A stretch of DNA of 64,000 bases from positions 1 to 64,000 of the forward strand of contig OMUY01000021.1 in assembly GCA_900314355.1 (NCBI GenBank), in the 5' to 3' direction. The translations under genes were made by a program, and so were the position numbers. The notes beneath the pieces were generated by a model. The model was not told where the DNA came from. It saw only the letters and a program-made list of their open reading frames with translations, and did not search any database. Below, in pieces: positions 1 to 7,292 of the stretch (the first letter of the stretch is position 1; each line of letters starts with the position of its first letter). This DNA is from an uncultured Eubacteriales bacterium (GTDB lineage: Bacteria; Bacillota; Clostridia; Oscillospirales; Acutalibacteraceae).

Positions 1-35
1 TATGATAATTTTAACAGACGTCTCCGTTTTCTGAG

Positions 36-63
36 AAAACTGCCTTGAATTGATGGCAGTTTT
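36..63. terminator. Hairpin, probable intrinsic terminator
   Basis: A perfect 9-bp inverted repeat (AAAACTGCC / GGCAGTTTT) with a 10-nt loop ends in a T run on the plus strand and is preceded by A residues, so it could end transcription from either side. The gene it serves lies left of the window. Frame 1 is open from base 1 to a TGA at 46-48, too short to call a gene. Bases 64-260 hold nothing else that I recognise. Confidence 0.5.
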
Positions 64-263
64 GTTAAGCCGGACAGGCATTTACCGTCAAGAGCGGCTA
101 TTAACATTATACTCAAAATAACATAAACACTCGCTAAAATCTATGCCGCCTTGATAACTTCGTCAAAATTACTTCGACAAAGAAAAAGGGCAACTGATTT
201 TTTTCTTGAAACGGATATATTGACATTCTAAATAAGAAGGTTTGATTTATTCTGTTTTTCGGT

Positions 264-394
264 GCAGACTTCAAAGAAAAAGTCTGTAAACCGGCTTGTT
301 TACAAGATATCGGGGTCCCCGAAAAGTCAGCAGACTTTTTGGGGAGAGGAGGAGCAGCGGCGTGAGTGCGGGATGATTTTTTGCATAAAAAATC
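264..394. other. Cluster of hairpins beside tRNA-Ser, function unknown
   Basis: Consecutive inverted repeats are packed here: CAGACTT/AAGTCTG (265-286), TGTAAAC/GTTTACA (285-304), a 12-bp stem CCCCGAAAAGTC/GACTTTTTGGGG with an AGCA tetraloop (317-344, one G-U pair), and the palindrome at 375-394. The part around 311-370 is more GC-rich than the surrounding AT-rich intergenic DNA. No convincing ORF exists: a plus-strand frame running 262-663 crosses the antisense of the tRNA. It could be an interspersed repeat or a structured RNA. I cannot decide between these without a copy-number search. Confidence 0.45.
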
Positions 395-421
395 GTCACA
401 AGCGATACATAGCTTGTGACG
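386..421 (-). terminator. Intrinsic terminator of tRNA-Ser
   Basis: On the minus strand, 4 nt after the encoded CCA end of the tRNA, a perfect 10-bp stem CGTCACAAGC/GCTTGTGACG (394-403 with 412-421, 8-nt loop) is followed by ATTTTTTA, a classic rho-independent terminator. Confidence 0.85.
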
Positions 422-425
422 ACGA

Positions 426-513
426 TGGCGGAGAGTTAGGGATTCGAACCCTAGATCCCTTTCGGGATACAGCATTTCGAGTGCTGCACCTTCGACCTCT
501 CGGACAACTCTCC
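426..513 (-). tRNA. tRNA-Ser (anticodon CGA)
   Basis: The reverse strand folds as a class II tRNA. The acceptor stem GGAGAGT pairs with ACTCTCC, followed by G and an encoded CCA. The anticodon stem CAGCA/TGCTG holds the loop CTCGAAA with anticodon CGA, which reads UCG. The long variable arm is ATCCC-GAAA-GGGAT, and the T arm is TAGGG-TTCGAAT-CCCTA. The long variable arm and the anticodon both fit serine. It has its own promoter upstream and a terminator just downstream, so it is a single-gene transcription unit. Confidence 0.97.
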
Positions 514-524
514 AAACGATTGTT

Positions 525-553
525 ATTTTATCAAATCATATCAAAGTTGTCAA
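525..553 (-). promoter_or_regulatory. Sigma-A promoter of tRNA-Ser
   Basis: On the minus strand TTGACA (548-553), a 17-bp spacer and TAAAAT (525-530) lie 12 bases before the tRNA 5' end at 513. This is a near-consensus stable-RNA promoter. Confidence 0.85.
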
Positions 554-640
554 GTGCGATATATAATAAAATATTAAAATACAGCTCTTTATTTTTCTCT
601 GTTAATAAAAAAACAGAAAAAATGAAAAATCAAAAAATCA

Positions 641-669
641 TTGACGCAAAATATCAAAGGTGATAAAAT
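641..669 (+). promoter_or_regulatory. Sigma-A promoter of yebC
   Basis: TTGACG (641-646), a 17-bp spacer and TAAAAT (664-669) lie 38 bases before the yebC start codon and are followed by the ribosome-binding site GGGAGAG. Confidence 0.8.
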
Positions 670-707
670 ATAGTGTATTTAAAATTTATTATCGGGAGAG
701 ATAAAGT

Positions 708-1451
708 ATGTCAGGCCATTCCAAATGGAACAACATAAAAAGAAAAAAGGAAAAGACAGATAACGCCAGAGCAAAAGTATTTACTAAAATCGGAAAGGAA
801 ATTGCCGTTGCTGTTAAAGAAGGCGGCGCTGATCCTAACGGAAACTCAAAATTAAAAGACGTTATTGCAAAAGCGAAAGCGGCTAACGTTCCTAATGACA
901 ATATCGAAAGAATAATCAAAAAAGCCGCAGGTGAAGGTTCCAACACTCATTACGAGGAAATTGTTTATGAGGGATACGGTCCAAACGGAATTGCCGTAAT
1001 AGTTGAAACATTGACCGACAACAAAAACAGAACAGCCGGCGACATCCGCCATTACTTTGACAAATACGGCGGAAATATGGGTCAGAGCGGAAGTGTGTCA
1101 TATCTTTTCACTCATACCGGAAATATCGTAATCGAAAAAGAAGGCGTTGACGAGGATAAGCTTATGGAAGACGCCCTCGAAGCCGGAGCAGACGACGTCA
1201 TTACAGATTCTGACGACGTATATCAGGTTAGAACAGGCATTCACGACGTTGGAAACGTTGCGGAAGCGTTGACAAAAGCAGGCTACAACCTTATAAGCGC
1301 CGAGGCCGAATACATTCCGTCGACTTACGTCAGACTTGACGACGAAAAGGATATTGAAAAAATGGGCAAGATGCTTGACTTGTTTGAAGAAAACGACGAC
1401 GTTCAGGACGTATGGCACAACTGGGAAAATGAGGATGACTACGAGGGCTGA
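708..1451 (+). CDS. yebC: YebC/PmpR family protein (TACO1-like)
   Basis: This 247-residue protein opens with the family signature MSGHSKWNNIKRKK and runs full length for the YebC/TACO1 family. It has three domains: a basic N-terminal helical part (about 1-75) and two mixed alpha/beta parts, with an acidic C-terminus. The family was long described as DNA-binding regulators; later work links it to relief of ribosome stalling at proline-rich stretches, so a cytoplasmic translation role is plausible. The ATG follows GGGAGAG at good spacing and its own promoter. The next gene starts about 100 bases downstream with its own ribosome site. Nothing here identifies a regulatory target. Confidence 0.95.
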   Translation: MSGHSKWNNIKRKKEKTDNARAKVFTKIGKEIAVAVKEGGADPNGNSKLKDVIAKAKAANVPNDNIERIIKKAAGEGSNTHYEEIVYEGYGPNGIAVIVETLTDNKNRTAGDIRHYFDKYGGNMGQSGSVSYLFTHTGNIVIEKEGVDEDKLMEDALEAGADDVITDSDDVYQVRTGIHDVGNVAEALTKAGYNLISAEAEYIPSTYVRLDDEKDIEKMGKMLDLFEENDDVQDVWHNWENEDDYEG

Positions 1452-1555
1452 TTTTCCCGCCTCAATAAAATAGAATAGGCATAGAATAGGCAGTTTAATC
1501 TGTCTGCTTCAAATTTAAAAATTCGTTTTAGAAATTTTTTATCGGAGGATTTGTA

Positions 1556-2110
1556 ATGAAATATACAATGACTATCGCCGGACTTCAAAGAGATTTGCCT
1601 TTATGCAAAATAAATGACGACCTTTACATCGGCGCGTTTGTAATTTTCGGCGACTGCGAGCTTACTATCGCGTGCGCGAAAGAGCTTCTTAAAAGGGCTC
1701 CCGATTATGACTACCTTCTTACCGCTGAAGCCAAAGGTATTCCTCTTGAGTACGAGATGGCAAGACAGCACGGCGACAAAAAATATTTTCTTGCAAGAAA
1801 AAAGCCTAAGCTTTATATGAGCGGAGTTCTCGAAGTCGTAGATAAATCCATTACGACGAGAGGAGAACAGAAATTATATCTTGACAAAGCCGACGCCGAA
1901 ATTATGAAGGGAAAGAAAATACTTATCGTTGATGACGTTGTATCAACAGGCGGCTCTATTCACGCACTTGAGACTCTTGTTAAGGAAACAGGCGCCGAAA
2001 TATGCGGAGAGATGTGCATTCTCGCCGAAGGCGATGCGCAAAACAGAAAAGACCTAATCTACCTTGAAAAGCTTCCCCTTTTCAATGCCGACGGAACAAT
2101 TAAAGAATAA
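1556..2110 (+). CDS. Adenine-phosphoribosyltransferase-like protein
   Basis: A 184-residue type I phosphoribosyltransferase. The PRPP-binding motif ILIVDDVVSTGGS lies at residues 122-134, and the purine-PRT segment TAEAKGIPLEYEMAR at 56-70 is typical of the adenine/xanthine PRT group. Such enzymes join a free purine base to PRPP, giving the nucleotide and pyrophosphate, in purine salvage. The substrate cannot be fixed from sequence alone: adenine is the best guess, and xanthine or a regulatory paralogue remain possible. The ATG follows GGAGGATTTGTA. A strong terminator after the stop makes this the last gene of its unit. Confidence 0.85.
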   Translation: MKYTMTIAGLQRDLPLCKINDDLYIGAFVIFGDCELTIACAKELLKRAPDYDYLLTAEAKGIPLEYEMARQHGDKKYFLARKKPKLYMSGVLEVVDKSITTRGEQKLYLDKADAEIMKGKKILIVDDVVSTGGSIHALETLVKETGAEICGEMCILAEGDAQNRKDLIYLEKLPLFNADGTIKE

Positions 2111-2131
2111 ATTAAGTTCAGCTGAAAAATC

Positions 2132-2167
2132 AATTCCCTGCTATTTTAAAGCAGGGAATTTTTTTTG
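2132..2167 (+). terminator. Intrinsic terminator after the PRT gene
   Basis: A perfect 10-bp stem AATTCCCTGC/GCAGGGAATT with a 9-nt loop is followed by a run of T residues. The next 370 bases (2168-2534) are very AT-rich and hold no gene that I can support. Confidence 0.9.
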
Positions 2168-2534
2168 ACTAAAACTTAGCCGATTTAATATATATATTCT
2201 GGTTTCGATTTATTATTATACATTTTAATGCGCGGTGAAAATAATTGAATTTTTCTTATTATTTTTCCGGTTTTCCTTCTTTCGTTTAATTTTTTTAAGT
2301 TTATAAATTTCAGAAATCAAAGTCAAAAGTATAATAATAGATATCATATGTTTCAGAATTTATATGAAAAATAATATTCATTGAAAATTCTATTGTACCT
2401 TAAAAATAAAATATATTTTCAATTTTACATATTAGAAAATAAATTTTTGTTTATTGAGCCAGTTTTCCGGTATTTTAAGATTTTTCGATTTATATTGCGG
2501 CTGAATATCTGCAAATTGTTAATATATTTTGTCA

Positions 2535-2554
2535 TTACATTTAACAAAATGTAA
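2535..2554. promoter_or_regulatory. Palindrome, possible operator of the small ORF
   Basis: A perfect inverted repeat TTACATTT-AACA-AAATGTAA sits 15 bases upstream of the -35 box at 2570. Its size and symmetry suit a dimeric regulator; no specific factor is recognised. Confidence 0.4.
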
Positions 2555-2569
2555 AATATTTTTTTACAC

Positions 2570-2598
2570 TTGTATTTCATTTTTAATAATGTTATGAT
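2570..2598 (+). promoter_or_regulatory. Sigma-A promoter of the 41-codon ORF
   Basis: TTGTAT (2570-2575), a 17-bp spacer and TATGAT (2593-2598) lie about 40 bases before the start codon at 2639. Confidence 0.65.
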
Positions 2599-2638
2599 AT
2601 AAATAAATTAATATGAATGAAACGGAGATTGACAGAAT

Positions 2639-2764
2639 ATGAAACAGTTGCTTGACATACTTTCATGGCTCATAAGCCTTTTAGGTGTTATTTTTGACGC
2701 TCTTAATTTCGACAAGGGAAGCAAAGCGGTTGAGGACGTCACAGGAGCTATTAAAAGATTGTAA
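2639..2764 (+). CDS. Small amphipathic/hydrophobic peptide, 41 residues
   Basis: An ATG preceded by GGAG (11-nt spacing) opens a 41-codon frame. Residues 3-24 are strongly hydrophobic (LLDILSWLISLLGVIFDALNF) with regularly placed Asp and Trp; the rest is charged and polar and ends in IKRL. It has its own promoter, a terminator right after the stop and a palindrome upstream, so it is a complete monocistronic unit. A 9-codon frame starting at 2613 ends in an ATGA overlap with this start and might couple translation. I do not recognise the family. A membrane-associated peptide is the most that can be inferred; a toxin or a signalling peptide is only a possibility. Confidence 0.55.
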   Translation: MKQLLDILSWLISLLGVIFDALNFDKGSKAVEDVTGAIKRL

Positions 2765-2782
2765 TTTTTTAAAGTTCAAAAG

Positions 2783-2820
2783 AAAAACAGCTGTCTTTTT
2801 AAAACAGCTGTCTTTTTTTT
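2783..2820. terminator. Bidirectional terminator
   Basis: Two copies of CAGCTG (2788-2793 and 2805-2810) form a stem flanked by A and T tracts on both sides. It can end the small ORF on the plus strand and the carboxypeptidase gene on the minus strand. Confidence 0.75.
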
Positions 2821-2841
2821 GTATTAAGAAAAAATGAATTT

Positions 2842-4185
2842 TTAATTTCTTCGGTCTCTTTCACCGGGCTTATCTTTTTTATCGGAATTTAAAGATTTGA
2901 TTTTTTGCTTTGACCTGACAGAACGGACAAAAACAGCAGAAATAATGAGCAAAAATAAAACTACAACGCCCGCGATAAAATAAGATGACGTTACGATTGT
3001 TTTGATTCCGTATCCTATCGAGAGAAAAACGTTCGCCTTTATATCGTCAGATGCGACAAGATCGATTTGCGCTATATCCTCATCGGCAAATTTTACAGTT
3101 GCCGTTCCTATTTTATCTCCTTTATGAATAGGCGCTTTTAAATCATCGTCAATTTTTGCGTCATAAGTAAGACTCGATTCATCAACTGTTTTAAGAAGAA
3201 GCGCCATAACCTGTTTTGCAGGAACCGCGGCGACATAATCTGTCTCAGACGAAAGCTTGACTTTTGCCTCGGCTATATATTGATTCGGGTCAGCAACAAC
3301 TCTCAATTCAATGTTGTCGAAAACCCAATCAAACATATTTTCTCCGAGAGTAAGACTGGCGCCCGAATATCCGGTATCGTCAGGTTCGCAGCCGAGAATT
3401 ACAGTGTAATACGTGTAGCCGTTTTTTGTGGCAGTTATACAAGCGCAGGATTTAGCCGCCTCGGAATATCCGTTTTTTATTCCGGACGCATACCTGTAAT
3501 AATAGTTAGTGGAATCGGTATCTACCATTCTGAAATCATTTGTAATCTGCCTGTCGTCCACGTCAATTCCCGGAGAAACGAGCGAATATTCATATGTAGA
3601 AGATATTTTGCTGAGGAGAGAATCAGACATAAATTCTTCGCTTATTTTTATCAAATCCGATGCGGATGATACATCATTATCGGAAATTCCGGTAGGGTCT
3701 GTAAATTGCGTTTGACTGCAGCCGAGTTCAGACGCTTTTGCGTTCATATCAGATACAAACTGTTCTGTAGAACCTGACGCGGCATTCGCGAGAACTATAG
3801 CCGCATCATTTGCGGAATTCAAAAGAGTCAAATACATCAAATCAATAATATAAATATTATCTCCGGCATTCAGTCCGAAAGTATACGCGTTTGTATTCGC
3901 GAGTTCGTCAATTTCATTTTGCGTCACTGTGACCGACTTATTAAAATCTTTAATTTTTTCGGCAGCGACAATCATAGTCATTATTTTTGTAAGCGACGTG
4001 CAAGGGAGCTGTTCGTTTTCATTTTTCGCGAATATAGTCTGACTGTAATCGGCATTTACAGTCATATATGCTTTGGCGTCGGCATTATCAAGTTTTGAGT
4101 TGTAATATTCCGCACCCATTGCCGGCGACAAAAATAGGCAGAACAGCAAAGCTGCGATCATTGAAACAATTATGATTTTTTTCAT
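2842..4185 (-). CDS. D-alanyl-D-alanine carboxypeptidase (S11 family)
   Basis: A penicillin-binding-protein-5-type enzyme that trims the terminal D-Ala from peptidoglycan stem peptides outside the membrane. The start at 4185 (MKKIIIVSMIAALLF) gives a clean signal peptide of about 24 residues; longer in-frame starts would collide with the divergent gene. The active-site SxxK is SLTK at 64-67 and the second motif is SAN at 124-126. The usual KTG is KNG at 237-239, an unusual replacement. Residues about 402-421 form a C-terminal membrane helix followed by a basic tail, unlike the amphipathic anchor of classical PBP5. The ribosome-binding site is weak. The full length of 447 residues suggests an intact gene. 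Confidence 0.9.
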   Translation of the reverse strand: MKKIIIVSMIAALLFCLFLSPAMGAEYYNSKLDNADAKAYMTVNADYSQTIFAKNENEQLPCTSLTKIMTMIVAAEKIKDFNKSVTVTQNEIDELANTNAYTFGLNAGDNIYIIDLMYLTLLNSANDAAIVLANAASGSTEQFVSDMNAKASELGCSQTQFTDPTGISDNDVSSASDLIKISEEFMSDSLLSKISSTYEYSLVSPGIDVDDRQITNDFRMVDTDSTNYYYRYASGIKNGYSEAAKSCACITATKNGYTYYTVILGCEPDDTGYSGASLTLGENMFDWVFDNIELRVVADPNQYIAEAKVKLSSETDYVAAVPAKQVMALLLKTVDESSLTYDAKIDDDLKAPIHKGDKIGTATVKFADEDIAQIDLVASDDIKANVFLSIGYGIKTIVTSSYFIAGVVVLFLLIISAVFVRSVRSKQKIKSLNSDKKDKPGERDRRN

Positions 4186-4213
4186 AGACTTTATTGACAG
4201 ATTAAGGTATAAT
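4185..4213 (+). promoter_or_regulatory. Possible promoter of the phosphoesterase gene
   Basis: TAGACT (4185-4190), a 17-bp spacer and a perfect TATAAT (4208-4213) lie 34 bases before the ATG at 4247. The -35 box is weak. Confidence 0.4.
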
Positions 4214-4246
4214 TGATTTAGAACGAAATTATTTTGGAGAAGAAAA

Positions 4247-4936
4247 ATGATATATGTAACAGGCGACACTCATTCTGATTTTGAAAGGCTTTCGTCTCGC
4301 AGGCTGAAATTTATGAAAGCCGGCGACGTTCTTCTAATTTGCGGAGATTTCGGATTTGTTTGGGACGGCAGCAAAAAAGAAAGAAAAATACTGACCGACT
4401 TGGGGAAAAGACCTTACAATATTTGTTTTATTGACGGCGCGCACGACAATATGAACCTTATCTCCAAATATCCGGAGTCGACTTGGCACGGCGGAAAAGT
4501 AAATAAAATAAGCGGCAATCTTCTATACCTTCGAAGAGGAGAAATATTTGAAATAGAAAGAAATAAGTTATTGGCGTTCGGAGGCGGCGAGTTGTCGGAT
4601 AACGAAAAAAAATTTTTGAATACAGAAAAAGATATGCATACTATGCCGACTAAAAACGAGTTGGAAGATATAATAGTTCATTTAAACAATACCGGCTACG
4701 ACGTCGATATAGTGATAACGCATGAACCGCCTGCGAAAATAAAACAGTTCCTATTGCTCAACAACAACGAACCGTTTACAAGCTCGGCTTTGGGAGTGTA
4801 TTTTGACGAGCTTTCAAGGGACTGCCATTTTAAAAAATGGTATTTCGGCAGTATGCACATAGACAAATCAATTTCAATGAGCGAAAAAGCCGTTTTTACA
4901 AAAATATACAATGCGAAAACAGGTATTGAAATTTAA
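4247..4936 (+). CDS. Calcineurin-like metallophosphoesterase
   Basis: A 229-residue protein with the metal-ligand blocks of the family: GDTH at 6-9, GDFG at 33-36, a GNHD-like GAHDN at 64-68, an ITHEPP block near residue 160 and a GHxH-like GSMHID block near the C-terminus. These residues normally bind two metals and hydrolyse phosphomonoesters or diesters in the cytoplasm. The substrate is unknown. The ATG follows TTGGAGAAG at good spacing. The stop codon overlaps by 4 bases the end of the convergent alcohol dehydrogenase gene, leaving no room for a terminator between them. Confidence 0.85.
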   Translation: MIYVTGDTHSDFERLSSRRLKFMKAGDVLLICGDFGFVWDGSKKERKILTDLGKRPYNICFIDGAHDNMNLISKYPESTWHGGKVNKISGNLLYLRRGEIFEIERNKLLAFGGGELSDNEKKFLNTEKDMHTMPTKNELEDIIVHLNNTGYDVDIVITHEPPAKIKQFLLLNNNEPFTSSALGVYFDELSRDCHFKKWYFGSMHIDKSISMSEKAVFTKIYNAKTGIEI

Positions 4937-6048
4937 ATCTGTTTTACAAAAAGCTCCTTATAAACGTCAACTGCGTTTTTCTCGTTAAAAAGCCCGGGCG
5001 TCTTGGAAAAGCTTGAAATTTTTCCCGCCCAGCGGTATTTCTCTTTCTCAATGTCATCTTCAGACATTGAGATTTTGTTATTTACAAGAGAATAGATAAT
5101 ATTTTCAAAGTCATCGAAATCGGTATCTATCATTTTGAAGAAGTTTTCATATTTTTCAGGGACATACGCTTTCACGAACTTTACAAAATACGGCTCAAAT
5201 ACAGCGCACGCGAATCCGTGAGGAACATGATATTTTTCTGTCAGAAGATAGCCGAGAGTATGAGGCGCGCAAGTACCGGTTATGTTTATTGCAAGACCGC
5301 CGAAAACAGACGCTTCATATAAATCTTCCCTCTCCTTTTCATCAGGCATAGTCTTCATATCGAGGAATGATTTGAGATAACGCCAATTTAATTTTATTGC
5401 TTTTTCCGCATAAAGAGAAGAAATTTCATTTGATGAATTTGAAAAATAAGACTCCACAGCATGACAAAAAGCATCAAGAGCAGTAGAAACCGTAAAAGAC
5501 GCCGGCATTGTCTCGGTATATTGATAATCACAAAATGAAACCTTTGGGTAACAAAGCGGTGAATGAACACTCTTTTTTCTGCCGGAAGACGAATCTGTAA
5601 GAACAGCAACTCCTGTAACTTCACTTCCTGTTCCCGCAGTAGTTCCGACTAAAATAAGGTTGAGCGATTTCGTATATTCATATTTATAAATATCAAACTC
5701 ATTTAGCTCGGGATTCGCACCGTAAATCGCAACCGCTTTTGCCGCGTCCAACGGCGAACCTCCTCCGATTCCGATAATTAAATCCGCCCCTATTTCAAAT
5801 GCTGACTTTCCCGCTTCAAAACAATTCCTTGTCTGAGGATTTTGAGTTATCTTATCATAAATTTCATACGTAACGTTTGATTTTTCAAGGGATTTGACAA
5901 CATCATAAAAAGCGTTGCTTTTTTTTGCGGACGAACCGCCTGTGACTATCAGCGCTTTTTTACCGTACTCGGAAAATATTTCGGCATTTTCTTCAACGCA
6001 GTTTTTTCCGCTTATCACCCTTACAGGCATATAACAATCAAAATTCAT
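4933..6048 (-). CDS. Iron-containing alcohol dehydrogenase family protein
   Basis: A 371-residue group III dehydrogenase. The N-terminal NAD(P) domain carries GGGSPLDAAKA at 95-105. The helical C-terminal domain carries the metal ligands D192 and H196 (ALDAFCH), H263 (APHTLGY) and H277 (VPHGFAC). The family reduces aldehydes or ketones to alcohols, commonly in fermentation. Substrate choice (ethanol, butanol, 1,3-propanediol) cannot be read from the sequence. It is downstream of serA on the same strand but separated by a strong hairpin, so it may have its own transcript. Its stop overlaps the convergent phosphoesterase by 4 bases. Confidence 0.92.
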   Translation of the reverse strand: MNFDCYMPVRVISGKNCVEENAEIFSEYGKKALIVTGGSSAKKSNAFYDVVKSLEKSNVTYEIYDKITQNPQTRNCFEAGKSAFEIGADLIIGIGGGSPLDAAKAVAIYGANPELNEFDIYKYEYTKSLNLILVGTTAGTGSEVTGVAVLTDSSSGRKKSVHSPLCYPKVSFCDYQYTETMPASFTVSTALDAFCHAVESYFSNSSNEISSLYAEKAIKLNWRYLKSFLDMKTMPDEKEREDLYEASVFGGLAINITGTCAPHTLGYLLTEKYHVPHGFACAVFEPYFVKFVKAYVPEKYENFFKMIDTDFDDFENIIYSLVNNKISMSEDDIEKEKYRWAGKISSFSKTPGLFNEKNAVDVYKELFVKQI

Positions 6049-6085
6049 TTTTACCTCTGAAGAAGTTTATATCAAATTAATTTCA

Positions 6086-6115
6086 AATAAGGCTGACTTT
6101 TACATCAGCCTTATT
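6086..6115. terminator. Terminator between serA and the alcohol dehydrogenase
   Basis: A perfect 11-bp stem AATAAGGCTGA/TCAGCCTTATT with an 8-nt loop lies 20 bases after serA. The T-rich tract after it is short, so partial read-through into the dehydrogenase gene is possible. Confidence 0.7.
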
Positions 6116-6135
6116 ATCAAATCTTTTTAAAATTT

Positions 6136-7278
6136 TCAACCGATAAATCTTGCCTTAACAACGCCGTCTGTTTTAGAAACTTTGTCAAGGTCTGATTCAT
6201 CTGCGGAATCGATGATTATATATCCGAAATCATTTCTCTGAGCTGCCGCAGCGTCTGAGATATTAATTCCCAAATCACCGATAACATTGAGAACAGATTC
6301 GGCGTCTCCCTCGACGATAGCGGTAATTCTGCTTCCGTTGCGGGCTTTTGAAATTTTCGGAAGGTTTACGGAATTTACGATATTTCCGTTGTCAATATAA
6401 TCGGAAATCTGATTTACAGCCATTACAGCGCAGTTTTCCTCTGATTCCGGAGTCGAAGCGCCGAGATGAGGAAGAACGGTTATGCCGTCTACTCCTATCA
6501 TTTCGCCCGTACCGAAATCGGTTACATAAGCCGCAGCTTTTCCGGATTTGACGGCTGAAATAATGTCGGAGGTATTTACAAGTCCCCCTCTCGCGAAATT
6601 AAGTATTCTGACTCCGTCCTTTGCCAAAGCGAGGGTCTTCGCGCAAACGGTATTCTTAGTAGAATCGTTTAAAGGAGAGTGAATTGTTATATAATCGGAT
6701 TTCTTAAATACATCATCAAGATTATCTGCGATTTCAGCCGAATCGACAAGACTGTTCTTCGATTTTTCAGAAAGATAAGGATCGTATCCGACTATATTCA
6801 TTCCGAGTGAAGCGGCGGCGTTTGCGACAAGAACTCCGATCGCGCCGAGACCGATAACTCCCAAAGTTTTGCCCTTGATTTCGGGGCCGACAAACCGGGA
6901 CTTTCCTTTTTCGACTTTTTTTGAAAAATCATCCTCGTCTTTTATCGTTTCAGCCCATTTAATACCGGCAGCGATTTTCCTTGAGGCGAGAAGGAGGCCG
7001 CAGATTGTAAGTTCCTTGACAGCGTTCGCATTTGCGCCGGGAGTATTAAATACGCATATGCCGTTTACCGTGCATTTTTCGACAGGAATATTGTTGTATC
7101 CCGCTCCCGCTCTCGCTATTGCGAGGACAGAAGAAGGAATTTCCATATCGAGCATTGACGCCGATCTGACGATTACGGCATCGGGATTTTTTTCAGAATC
7201 GGAATATGAATATTTTGCACTGTCAAAATGAGAAAGACCGACGGGTGAAATCTTATTTAATGTTAATACCTTGTACAT
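6136..7278 (-). CDS. serA: D-3-phosphoglycerate dehydrogenase
   Basis: Catalyses the first step of serine synthesis, 3-phosphoglycerate to 3-phosphohydroxypyruvate with NAD+. The protein has 380 residues, the short form without the extra intervening domain. It has an N-terminal substrate domain, a Rossmann core with GLGAIG at 143-148, the ARGGLVN block and catalytic His in LPHLGAS, and a C-terminal ACT-like domain (about 305-380) that in relatives mediates serine feedback. It lies 14 bases after serC, so the two are co-transcribed and provide consecutive steps. A terminator-like hairpin follows. Confidence 0.95.
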   Translation of the reverse strand: MYKVLTLNKISPVGLSHFDSAKYSYSDSEKNPDAVIVRSASMLDMEIPSSVLAIARAGAGYNNIPVEKCTVNGICVFNTPGANANAVKELTICGLLLASRKIAAGIKWAETIKDEDDFSKKVEKGKSRFVGPEIKGKTLGVIGLGAIGVLVANAAASLGMNIVGYDPYLSEKSKNSLVDSAEIADNLDDVFKKSDYITIHSPLNDSTKNTVCAKTLALAKDGVRILNFARGGLVNTSDIISAVKSGKAAAYVTDFGTGEMIGVDGITVLPHLGASTPESEENCAVMAVNQISDYIDNGNIVNSVNLPKISKARNGSRITAIVEGDAESVLNVIGDLGINISDAAAAQRNDFGYIIIDSADESDLDKVSKTDGVVKARFIG

Positions 7279-7292
7279 TTATCTACCTCAAA

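Noticed and set aside
134..475. 113-codon minus-strand frame
   Set aside because: It starts inside the tRNA gene and reads through its terminator; composition is not protein-like.
262..663. 133-codon plus-strand frame
   Set aside because: It runs through the antisense of tRNA-Ser, its terminator and promoter and the hairpin cluster, with no ribosome site and no recognisable product.
5824..5850. NPQT in the alcohol dehydrogenase as a sortase B signal
   Set aside because: The protein is cytoplasmic, has no signal peptide, and the motif is internal without a following membrane segment.
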